Positions 26,290 through 34,773 of a DNA stretch of 64,000 nucleotides are shown here, in pieces. How positions within the stretch are numbered: the stretch's first letter is position 1; each line of letters opens with the position of its first letter. Origin of the DNA: Bacteroidales bacterium (GTDB lineage: Bacteria > Bacteroidota > Bacteroidia > Bacteroidales > UBA12077); NCBI GenBank assembly GCA_021108325.1, contig JAIORB010000101.1, positions 1 to 64,000 of the forward strand, read 5' to 3'. A program made the translations under genes and the position numbers. Under the pieces are notes generated by a model. That model worked only from the letters and a program-made list of their open reading frames with translations, was not told where the DNA came from and ran no database searches.

Positions 26290-29200
26290 CTATTGCTTTA
26301 ATAATTCTTTTACTGCTTCCTCCAGTTGTTGATCACTACCTTTAGCCATAATATCAGGTTCATTACGTACCTTAATGTCCGGTTCCATCTGATTGTTTTC
26401 CAAAAATGGTTCTCCCAAAGGTCTCCAACCACCCATTGGAATACCAAAATAAATTGTTGGATCGATTTGGGTTTCCCACCAAACAAATGTACCTGTTCCA
26501 GGTACAGGCATACCCAACGTTTTACCTGTTTTTTTGATTTTATAGGCTACTGGAAACAAATGAGCATCCGAATAGTTGCTTTCGCCCATCAATACGATAG
26601 AAGGATTGATCCATCTGTTCCAGGGTTGATAACCTATGTTCTGACCGTGGGGAATGATATCCATGTATTTCTTGCCACTAAGAAAGTCCGAAAGAACATC
26701 ATGTAGGTTGCCACCACCATTAAATCTGGTATCCACAATAAGCGCATTGGCAGAGATATGTTTGCCCAAAGCATCTTCGAATACGGTTCTCATACTCGGG
26801 TCGTTCATGCCCCTAACATGGACATAACCCAATTTACCTCCTGAAAGACGTTTCACTTCTTGTCTGCGAGATTTTACCCATCGTTTGTAAAGCAGCTCGT
26901 TTTCTTCTTTTAATGATATTGGTTTGACCACTTCTTCCCATCTAATATTATTAGTTGGATTATATAATGATAAAAGAATGTTTTTACCTTTTTTTCTGTT
27001 CAGAAGTTGATAAAAATCCATCGAAGGAGTAATGATTTGTCCATCAATTTTCTCAATAATATCGCCAGCTTCAACTTTTGAAGCGGCCTTATTAAGTGGT
27101 CCGCCATTTAAAACTTCTGCCACTCTTATTCCATTTCCAGTATGTTTGTAGTCATATAAAACGCCAAGTGAAGCAGTTTGATCACCACTTTCTGCCTTAT
27201 GCCTGTATCCACTACCAGTATGAGAAGCATTCATTTCGCCAAGCATCTCACTTAGCATTTCTGTAAAATCGTAGCTATTGTTAATAAAAGGCAGGAATTT
27301 TTTGTATTCTGAATAATAAAAATCCCAATCTACTCCCTGAAGGTCAATAACATAGAATTTTTCTCTTAGTTGTCGCCAACTATGATCAAAGATATACGCC
27401 CGCTCATCTGCCTGTTTTAACACCATTTCACCATTGGTTTTAATTGGCTTGGTTTTTCCTTCCTTAATGTCAATTTTAATAGGTTTGCCATCTGCCAGTA
27501 CCAGGATAAATTTACCATCTTTGGAAAATTGCATACTGGTATTTTTGGCGTTTATTTTGGCGAATAATTTGGTTTCCTTTTTTCTCATGTTGGTCATCCA
27601 CAGGTCATTTTTGCCTTCAAAACTGGTGAGATAGTAGAGCGTATCGCCACCCTTGGATAACAGCCAATCGTCAGCCTTTGATGTATGGACTGTAAGTTTG
27701 CTTTTGCGATCAACCATATTTTCCCAGTCAAATTTCAAATCTTTTACTTGTTCCGATTGTTCATCCCCAGATTTTGATATCTTGTCTTTTTTTTCTGATT
27801 CAGATTTTTTCTCTTCTTTTTTATCCTTCTTCTCTTTTTCTTTTAGAAGCTCAAATTCTTCTTTTGACAAATTGAATCTGTCAAATGCTTCCTGGGTGAA
27901 AAACATGCCAAAAACGTCTGCACTGTTTATAAATCCATTTTCAGTTCTGGTGCCTTCACGAGTTGAACCCCAAATCATCATTTTTCCATCCATGGCCCAC
28001 TTAGGGTTAAAATCTACATATCCACTTTGAGTTAAGTTTCTGATCTGTCCGCTTCCAGAAGCTTCTACTAACCCAACCTCAGGCCAAAAAATCCGTTCTT
28101 TGGGGCCAAAACTTACAAGAAACCATTTACTGTCGGGTGACCATTGGTACCATTGGTCGCCATCAGCATACGAGTAATTGTATCGGGCAGGCATAATTGT
28201 TCGGCTTTGTTTGGAAGCAAGATTGATTACTTTTAGGGTGGTGCGATTTTCAAGGTAGGCCACTTCTTTACCATTTGGCGAATAGGATGGCTGAAATTCT
28301 TCAGCTGATGTGGCTATGATTATTTCTTCTTTCAGTACAGTAGAAACATAAAAATAGGGTTCTTCATCTCTGATAATTGATTTACTGTAAACATTCCAAC
28401 TATTATCAATTTCCGCTGCATATACTAGCGATTTGCCATCCGGACTAAAGCTCACACTGCGCTCCTGCCATGGCGTATTTGTAATCCTTTTTGTTGTACC
28501 ATTTTCTATACTACTCACAAAAATGTCTCCCCGGAAAACGTATGCGAATTCTTTGTTGTTAGATGACAGATTGAATTCAGTGAAATTTTTGTTCACCGGA
28601 ACTACTTTTTCTAATGTTCCACGACTATCATAGTCAATTTGAATAATTACTTTTTGAGCTTGGCTACCAGGGGACATAGTATAGATTTCTCCATCATAGC
28701 TAAAACATAGTGTGTTGTTATCGGAACTTGTCAAGAACCTAACAGGATGTTTTTCGAATTTGGTAAGTGTTTTATTCTCCGATGAATTGCTCAGAGAACT
28801 CTTGTGCACATTGAACGATCCGCTTTCTTCCGACAAATAAAAAAAATCATCGTTATTGCTGTTTCACCTTTGAATTGTGAAAGTTGTTGGTAATTTTTTG
28901 TTTCCAGGTCATAAACCCAAATGTCCCTTGTTACTGAAGATGTGTGATGTTTTCTCCATGCGTTTTCATATCCTTTTCGATCATGAAAAATCAATTTCTT
29001 CCCATCTGGACTAAATGTAGCGTCATGTGCCGGTGAGGTGAGCAATTGCGAAACCTTGCCACCGGTTACGGGGACACTGTACAATTCGGCCATTACTCCA
29101 GAAGGAAATTGTACGTTGGTGTGTAAATCTTGCCGAACTGCAGTGAAGATAATGTTTTTATTGTCTGAGGTGAAACTACTTGGTTTTTCACCAGTCGAGT

Positions 29201-29522
29201 GAAAAGTTAATCGTTTTTCATCGCCACCAGTTGCTGGCATTACAAAAACGTCAAAATTGCCGTAGCGATCGGAGGCAAAAGCAATATTATTGCCATCATT
29301 GCTCCATACTGCTGAGTATTCATAGCTATCGCTTATAGTAATTGGGACCGCAGTTCCTCCCGTTGCGGGTACTTTATAAATATCACCTTTGTAATTGAAA
29401 AGAATAGTCTGCCCGTTAGGTGAAATCGCCGGATATCTCAGCCAAAGAGGATTTTGTTGTGCAAAAGTATTTAGGCTTATAAGGCCTATTAAAATCAGGA
29501 GTGTTAATTTTATATTTTTCAT
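26290..29522 (-). pseudogene. Tricorn-type S41 peptidase, split by a frameshift
   Basis: Two frames together encode one protein of about 1070 residues. The N-terminal part (28791-29522) has a signal peptide and a WD40-like beta-propeller (repeated S-P-[ND]-G words). The C-terminal part (26290 to about 28840) continues with SEESGSFNVH, the second propeller, a lysine-rich linker, a PDZ domain (GDIIEKIDGQIITPSMDFYQLL) and the S41 domain with NASHTGSG (catalytic serine/histidine) and SYSDAHLFPVAYKIKKTG (nucleophile serine). The frames overlap around 28791-28860, next to eight A bases (8 T in the gene) at 28839-28846, just before YLSEESG. Tricorn proteases degrade peptides in the periplasm. Either a true inactivating mutation, or a sequencing error. 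Confidence 0.88.
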
Positions 29523-29656
29523 TGTTTTAGGTTTAAATTTTCAAAAAGTACTAAGTTACTATTTCTTTCCTTTGATGTCAAAAAGTTATGGAATGTTTAA
29601 AACAAAATATTGAATTAAATTGATTTGAACTTTATTATTAATAGACTAACTTTATA

Positions 29657-29664
29657 TAAGTTTG
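29657..29664 (+). promoter_or_regulatory. Candidate -7 box TAAGTTTG
   Basis: TAAGTTTG fits TAnnTTTG and lies 31 bases before the ATG at 29696. A TTTG exists upstream at 29624-29627, but its spacing (29 bases) is too long, so only the -7 box is supported. Confidence 0.3.
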
Positions 29665-29695
29665 TGAAGTAATTAAATTTAATTTTTTTCATTTT

Positions 29696-30100
29696 ATGAG
29701 TAATAGATATAAAATATATCCTGAATTGAATTTTGGAGTATCGAAATTGGAACCAGGAGTTAAATCATTTGAAGAGCTTTATCGTTTTGCAAAGGTTTTT
29801 AGAGAAGATTCAGATTTTCCTGAAGTTTATTATCAACTTACTGATATGAGAGGATGTTCCTTTAATTTTGATATATCTAAATTATCGAGCATGGCATCAT
29901 TAATTGAAGAGTACCAAAGCATCGATAATCAGAAGTTAGGAGTATACATTATTGATAAGCCGGTAGAAACAGCATATGTGCAACTCTTTTTTAACTCATT
30001 AAAATATAAACGTGAATTTTGTTCTACTATTCAAAAAGCATATAATCTTTTTAAATTACCAGTTTCTTTTGCAGAATTTAAAAAAATGGTAGATATTTAA
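29696..30100 (+). CDS. Small cytoplasmic protein of unknown function (pair member 1)
   Basis: 134 residues, no signal peptide or membrane segment. The predicted alternation of strands and helices (VYYQLTDMRGCSFNFDISKL, KLGVYIIDKPVETAYVQLFF) suggests an alpha/beta fold of the STAS or SpoIIAA-like kind. The next gene has a similar arrangement: an N-terminal strand region, ISDF/LTDM, a helix, then a KLA/KLG-strand with a D-x-P turn. I do not recognise a family. The two genes are adjacent, same strand, 50 bp apart. Confidence 0.7.
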   Translation: MSNRYKIYPELNFGVSKLEPGVKSFEELYRFAKVFREDSDFPEVYYQLTDMRGCSFNFDISKLSSMASLIEEYQSIDNQKLGVYIIDKPVETAYVQLFFNSLKYKREFCSTIQKAYNLFKLPVSFAEFKKMVDI

Positions 30101-30149
30101 AGTACTATATGATTAATTATGTGTAAAAAATAATAAAATTTTTAGTTTT

Positions 30150-30533
30150 ATGACTAAGGTAGAGTATACATATGAGAATATTAATGGAAAGGGAATAATG
30201 ACAAGAAAATTTCATGGCAAGATTGATGCAGATTATATTATTAGTTCTTTTGTATATCTCACTGATAATAACTTAATTAAAGACAATTGTATTGGTGTTA
30301 TTTCTGATTTTTGTAATGCAACGGTTGAGATGAATATAAAGGATTTTAAAAAAGTAATAGACTTTATTAAGCAAAATAAAAAGGCAAGTGATTTAAAACT
30401 TGCTGCCGTAGTTGATACTCCCGGTAAATCAGTTTTCCCTTTCCTTGCCCAAGATGTATTAAATATTCAAGTTTGTCCATTTAGCACTAATGAGGCAGCA
30501 AAAAAGTGGATAATCTCAGGAGCTAAAAAATAA
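30150..30533 (+). CDS. Small cytoplasmic protein of unknown function (pair member 2)
   Basis: 127 residues with a layout like the preceding protein: GVISDFCNATVEMNIKDFKKVIDFI matches in position YQLTDMRGCSFNFDISKLSSMASLI, and KLAAVVDTPGKSVFPFLAQ matches KLGVYIIDKPVETAYVQLF. This looks like a divergent tandem duplication of an SpoIIAA/STAS-like fold. No motif permits a function. Probably co-transcribed with the previous gene. Confidence 0.7.
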   Translation: MTKVEYTYENINGKGIMTRKFHGKIDADYIISSFVYLTDNNLIKDNCIGVISDFCNATVEMNIKDFKKVIDFIKQNKKASDLKLAAVVDTPGKSVFPFLAQDVLNIQVCPFSTNEAAKKWIISGAKK

Positions 30534-30602
30534 TCAACAATATATTCTTTCCGGCGCTGTACGTTTTGTGAATTGATTATAAAGTGCTATTTTCGAATCC
30601 TT

Positions 30603-31490
30603 ATGTTTTTCCCTGCAATAAAATATGATGAACCGGTTTTTCGGCCACCGGGCGAAGCACGTTCAGTAATAATACAGGCTACTCTGGGCTGCTCATGGAA
30701 TCAATGTGCGTTTTGCGAAATGTACACTTCTAAAAAATTCAAAGCACGAAGTTTTGAAGATTTAAAACCCGAAATTGAAATTTTAGCGAATGCGTATAAA
30801 GGCGTGAAAAAAGTATTCTTAGCTGATGGTGATGCTTTTGTTTTATCGGCCAATAAATTAATTCCGATTATTAATGAAATCAATAATCAGTTTGGTAAAC
30901 TACAACGAATATCATCTTATGCTTTACCAAAAGATATTTTAAATAAATCGGAAAGCGAACTTAAAGAATTAAGAAATCTGGGATTAAAGCTACTTTATAT
31001 TGGGATTGAAACCGGTGATGATAATTTACTTAAACTTATAAACAAGGGAGAAACGTTTAATACAACCCTTGAAGGAATATTAAAAGCACACGATGCGGGT
31101 ATCGAAACTTCCATTATGATAATTAACGGACTTGGAGGAAAAAAGTATACAAAACAGCATGCTTTGAAATCTGCCGAGGTTATTAATAAAATTAATCCAA
31201 AATTTCTTTCTACACTTACTCTGAGTTTACCATATGGATTAGATCATTTTCAAAACAGGTTTAATGGAGATTATCAACAACAAACTATTGTTGAGCTTTT
31301 CGAAGAGCTTAAATTATTTATTGAAAATTTAGATGTTGAAAATGTAATTTACAGAAGCAATCATGTTTCTAATAATCTGTTCTTAAAAGGTACTTTGTCT
31401 AAAGACCAAAATGAATTGATTGAGTTGTTGAATGCTGCAATTCAAAATACTCATCCAAATATTTATCCTTCGGCATCGTCAATTCTTTAA
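30603..31490 (+). CDS. Radical SAM protein
   Basis: The ATG at 30603 (MFFPAIKYDEPVFRPP) is preferred to a TTG 30 bases upstream, giving 295 residues. The radical-SAM cysteines lie in CSWNQCAFCEMY (Cx4Cx2C spacing, instead of the common Cx3Cx2C). Further typical elements are the DGDAFVL glycine-rich stretch, YIGIETGDDNLLKLINKG and a SIMIINGLGG strand. It is related to the elongator/coproporphyrinogen-type (COG1032) group. Substrate unknown. Anaerobic cytoplasmic enzyme needing a [4Fe-4S] cluster. Confidence 0.88.
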   Translation: MFFPAIKYDEPVFRPPGEARSVIIQATLGCSWNQCAFCEMYTSKKFKARSFEDLKPEIEILANAYKGVKKVFLADGDAFVLSANKLIPIINEINNQFGKLQRISSYALPKDILNKSESELKELRNLGLKLLYIGIETGDDNLLKLINKGETFNTTLEGILKAHDAGIETSIMIINGLGGKKYTKQHALKSAEVINKINPKFLSTLTLSLPYGLDHFQNRFNGDYQQQTIVELFEELKLFIENLDVENVIYRSNHVSNNLFLKGTLSKDQNELIELLNAAIQNTHPNIYPSASSIL

Positions 31491-31496
31491 AATAAA

Positions 31497-32078
31497 TTAT
31501 TCCAATTCCTTCTCGGCTTTAAATGCTTCTAGTTGTTCTTTAGCTAATTCCAACGCTTTTTGATATTCTTTTAACTTGGGATTATACTGTTTTATTTTTT
31601 CTTTCCCTTTTACATCGTTGGATTTTGCTTTCACTAATTTCTTTTCTTCTACACTATATCTTTTGTCAAAAACTTTTAATTCAGTATTATACGATCTTTC
31701 CAGAGCTTTTAATTCAGCTTCAATAGATTTCACATCCTCATCGTCAGCTTTTTTTAGTTTTTTTACTAAAATTTTTCGTTGGTTATTATTTTCTTTTACA
31801 AAGAGTTTCTCTTCACTTTCTATAACTCTGAGTTCATTGCTGGCTTCATTAGCCATTTCAAATCCTGCTTGTATTAAACTATCAGCATAGGCTATTTTCG
31901 CTTCTGTTGTACTTATTTTGCCCTCAATGCTTTTAACTTTATCTTTAAGTCTAATTAATTTAAGCTCGTCTTTACTTAAGTTTTCAGGAACCGGATCTTG
32001 AGCATACAATTGGTTTGCTGAAAATAAAAAAATGAAAATAATGTTTATTGACAATAATTGAAGTAGATTTTTTTTCAT
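31497..32078 (-). CDS. Secreted coiled-coil protein of unknown function
   Basis: 193 residues. A signal peptide at the N-terminus (MKKNLLQLLSINIIFIFLFSANQLYA, cleavage at AQDP) exports it to the periplasm. The rest is almost wholly lysine/glutamate-rich coiled coil (KLIRLKDKVKSIEGKISTTEAKI and onward), with no cysteines after the signal and no enzyme motif. It converges on the radical SAM gene with a 6-bp gap. It may be structural or a periplasmic tether. Confidence 0.78.
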   Translation of the reverse strand: MKKNLLQLLSINIIFIFLFSANQLYAQDPVPENLSKDELKLIRLKDKVKSIEGKISTTEAKIAYADSLIQAGFEMANEASNELRVIESEEKLFVKENNNQRKILVKKLKKADDEDVKSIEAELKALERSYNTELKVFDKRYSVEEKKLVKAKSNDVKGKEKIKQYNPKLKEYQKALELAKEQLEAFKAEKELE

Positions 32079-32402
32079 GATTACGAGATTTAGGATTTAT
32101 CTTTATATGTACTGTTTTTGAAACTAAAAGTTACGAAATAAAAAGATATTTGTCAATAGAAATATTCTTCCGGGATTTTGGTATTTATGAATGAATCAGG
32201 ATAGATAGTGTTGTTTTAGTATATTTAAAATGGAATTCTATAATTAGAATTATTTTAAATAAATTTTGTAAAACCCAGTATTATTAGGATTTAGAGTGTA
32301 GATATTAAAGGACATATTTTAAATCTTGGTATTAATAAATCAAAATTTTATATTGAACAATTATTTTCGAAACCATTAATTATAAACTAAGCGTTTTAAA
32401 CT
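32079..32402. other. Intergenic region upstream of the NuoE/F/G-like operon
   Basis: This 324-bp gap divides the leftward coiled-coil gene from the rightward oxidoreductase operon and so carries both promoters. It is very AT-rich. I see no clean TTTG/TAnnTTTG pair, no tRNA and no strong hairpin. Confidence 0.4.
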
Positions 32403-32921
32403 ATGCGTGTTAAACGAATACTACAGGAAAAGGAAGCTGTTATACAGTCATCTGTGGATCTAACCTTAATTGATCCATTAATTGAAAAATATAAAAATAA
32501 AAAAGGTAACCTGATTCCAATTTTACAGGGAACTCAGGATATTTACGGATATTTACCTAAAGAAACTTTTATAAAAATATCTGAACAAACAGGATTAAAA
32601 CTGAGTGAAATGTATGGCGTTGCTACGTTTTATACGCAATTTAGATTAAATCCAGTTGGAAAATATATTGTAAAAGTATGCCATGGTACTGCATGTCATG
32701 TGCAAAATGCCACTGCAATTTCTGAAGCTGTTGAAGATGCTTTAGGAATAAAAGATGGAGAAACTACTGAAGACAGACTTTTTACATTAGAGTCTGTTGC
32801 TTGTCTTGGTTGTTGTTCTCTGGCTCCGGTTATGATGATCGGAGATGAGACTTATGCTAAACTTACAGGAAATAAAGCTGTAAAAATCGTTAAAGAAATC
32901 AAGATTAAGGAAAGTAATTAA
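32403..32921 (+). CDS. NuoE/HydC-like [2Fe-2S] subunit of NAD(P)H oxidoreductase
   Basis: 172 residues, thioredoxin-like ferredoxin. The [2Fe-2S] ligands are C93 and C98 (VCHGTACHV) and C134 and C138 (ACLGCCSLAP), the standard NuoE pattern. The preceding helical domain contains QDIYGYLPKE and MYGVATFYTQF, also NuoE signatures. It passes electrons between the flavin subunit encoded next and the rest of the complex. First gene of a three-gene operon, here interpreted as an Stn-type transhydrogenase (StnC-like). Confidence 0.93.
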   Translation: MRVKRILQEKEAVIQSSVDLTLIDPLIEKYKNKKGNLIPILQGTQDIYGYLPKETFIKISEQTGLKLSEMYGVATFYTQFRLNPVGKYIVKVCHGTACHVQNATAISEAVEDALGIKDGETTEDRLFTLESVACLGCCSLAPVMMIGDETYAKLTGNKAVKIVKEIKIKESN

Positions 32922-32955
32922 TTTATTCCAACAGGAAAAACCTAAAGAATTTAAC

Positions 32956-34734
32956 ATGAAAAAAACTAAAGTTTTAGTAGGATTAGCAAGTTGCGGAATA
33001 GCTGCTGGTGCTAATAAAGTATACAATAAGCTTAAGGCTTTACAAGAAGCAGATAAACTCGATATCGAACTCAAGATAACAGGATGTATAGGTATGTGTT
33101 ACCGTGAGCCATTAGTTGAGGTAATTGATGAAACTGGCTCATATTTATACGGAGAAATTAACGAAGAAAAAGCCGTTGAAATTTTTGATAAACACTTGAA
33201 GCAAAGTGAACCGGTAAAAGATTATATTGTAAAAAGCGATCTTTTCGAATCAAAAGATGATTCGTTTTGGGATGGACAGGTAAAGATTGCACTTCGAAAT
33301 TGTGGTCTTATCGATCCTGAAAATATTGGAGAATACGAAGAGCATGATGGTTATATAGCCATTAAAAAAATACTGGAAGGTAAAATAAGTCAGGAACAGG
33401 TTATAAAAACTGTTCTGGATTCAGGTATTCGCGGTCGTGGTGGCGGAGGATTTCCGACCGGAATGAAATGGAGATTTGCTTACAATAATAAAGCTGATAC
33501 AAAATATATTATTTGTAATGCTGATGAGGGTGACCCCGGTGCATTTATGGACAGATCTTTATTAGAAGGTGATCCTCATGCCGTTATTGAAGGTTTGATT
33601 ATTGGTTCTTATGCTATCGGTGCCAGTGAAGGTGTTATTTATTGTCGTGCCGAGTATCCATTGGCAATTAAGCGGTTAAATATAGCAATTGACCAGGCCA
33701 GAGAAAAAGGATATCTGGGAAAAGATATATTAGGAGTTAAAGGATTTAACTTTAATTTATATGTTAAAGAGGGAGCCGGAGCTTTTGTTTGTGGCGAAGA
33801 AACTGCATTGATGGCTTCAATTGAAGGTGAGCGCGGGATGCCACGTAAACGTCCTCCATTTCCGGCAGAAGCAGGATTATGGGGTAAACCATCCAATATC
33901 AATAATGTAGAAACATTTGCCAATATTCCATATATATTATTAAATGGTGCAGAATCGTTTTCGAAATACGGTACTGAAAAAAGTAAAGGAACAAAGGTTT
34001 TTGCTTTAACAGGCAAGATTAATCATGGTGGTTCTGTTGAAGTACCTATGGGTGTTTCTATAAGAGATATCATATTTAAATTGGGTGGTGGAATTACCGA
34101 TGGTAAAAAGTTTAAAGCAGTTCAGTTAGGTGGTCCATCAGGTGGTTGTATACCCGAATATCTTGCTGATACAATTGTTGATTACGACTCAGTAAATGCA
34201 ACAGGAGCTATTATGGGTTCGGGAGGTATGGTTGTAATGGACGAAACAACCTGTATGGTTGATATTGCACGTTTCTTCCTTGATTTTACCTGTAAAGAAT
34301 CATGCGGAAAATGTACTTTTTGTCGTGTGGGAACAAAACGAATGCTTGAGATTCTTACCAGAATAACTGAGGGTGAAGGAAAGGAAGGAGATATTGAAAA
34401 ACTGGAAGAATTAGCTTATCAAATTAAAGACAACTCTCTTTGTGGTTTAGGACAAACAGCACCAAATCCTGTTTTAACTACTATAAAGTATTTCCGTCAT
34501 GAGTACGAAGCTCATATAAAGGATAAAAAATGCCCTGCATTAAATTGTAAAAAACTACTTACTTATACTGTTAATCCTGATACATGTACAGGTTGTACAG
34601 TTTGTGCTAAAAACTGTCCGACAAATGCAATCGACGGAGCAAGAAAAGAAATTCACTTTATTCGTCAGGATGCATGTATTCAGTGTGGTATGTGCTTTAG
34701 TAAGTGTAAGTTTGATGCTATTGTTTTATCATAA
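32956..34734 (+). CDS. NuoF/HydB-like NADH-binding flavoprotein
   Basis: 592 residues. The N-terminal thioredoxin-like [2Fe-2S] domain has C13 and the pair C44/C48 (GCIGMC). The FMN/NADH core has GRGGGGFPTGMKW, NADEGDPGAFMDRSL and GAGAFVCGEETALM. A [4Fe-4S] motif ESCGKCTFCRVG is followed by two C-terminal ferredoxin-type [4Fe-4S] motifs CTGCTVCAKNCP and CIQCGMCFSKC. The extended C-terminus with two ferredoxin clusters is characteristic of electron-bifurcating HydB/StnB-type subunits, not of respiratory complex I. Cytoplasmic. Confidence 0.94.
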   Translation: MKKTKVLVGLASCGIAAGANKVYNKLKALQEADKLDIELKITGCIGMCYREPLVEVIDETGSYLYGEINEEKAVEIFDKHLKQSEPVKDYIVKSDLFESKDDSFWDGQVKIALRNCGLIDPENIGEYEEHDGYIAIKKILEGKISQEQVIKTVLDSGIRGRGGGGFPTGMKWRFAYNNKADTKYIICNADEGDPGAFMDRSLLEGDPHAVIEGLIIGSYAIGASEGVIYCRAEYPLAIKRLNIAIDQAREKGYLGKDILGVKGFNFNLYVKEGAGAFVCGEETALMASIEGERGMPRKRPPFPAEAGLWGKPSNINNVETFANIPYILLNGAESFSKYGTEKSKGTKVFALTGKINHGGSVEVPMGVSIRDIIFKLGGGITDGKKFKAVQLGGPSGGCIPEYLADTIVDYDSVNATGAIMGSGGMVVMDETTCMVDIARFFLDFTCKESCGKCTFCRVGTKRMLEILTRITEGEGKEGDIEKLEELAYQIKDNSLCGLGQTAPNPVLTTIKYFRHEYEAHIKDKKCPALNCKKLLTYTVNPDTCTGCTVCAKNCPTNAIDGARKEIHFIRQDACIQCGMCFSKCKFDAIVLS

Positions 34735-34773
34735 AATGATAATTAAAAAATCATTAACCAAATTAAAAAGAAA

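Noticed and set aside
27653-28030. 125-codon serine/phenylalanine-rich frame opposite the tricorn gene
   Set aside because: Its composition is the mirror of the lysine/glutamate-rich linker on the coding strand; it is a shadow frame.
28800-28860. Programmed ribosomal frameshift in the tricorn gene
   Set aside because: An A/T homopolymer is present, but tricorn proteins are not known to use frameshifting and no stimulatory structure is seen; mutation or sequencing error is simpler.
33639-34016. 125-codon open frame on the minus strand within the NuoF-like gene
   Set aside because: It is fully antisense to a well-conserved coding region and has no recognisable motif.
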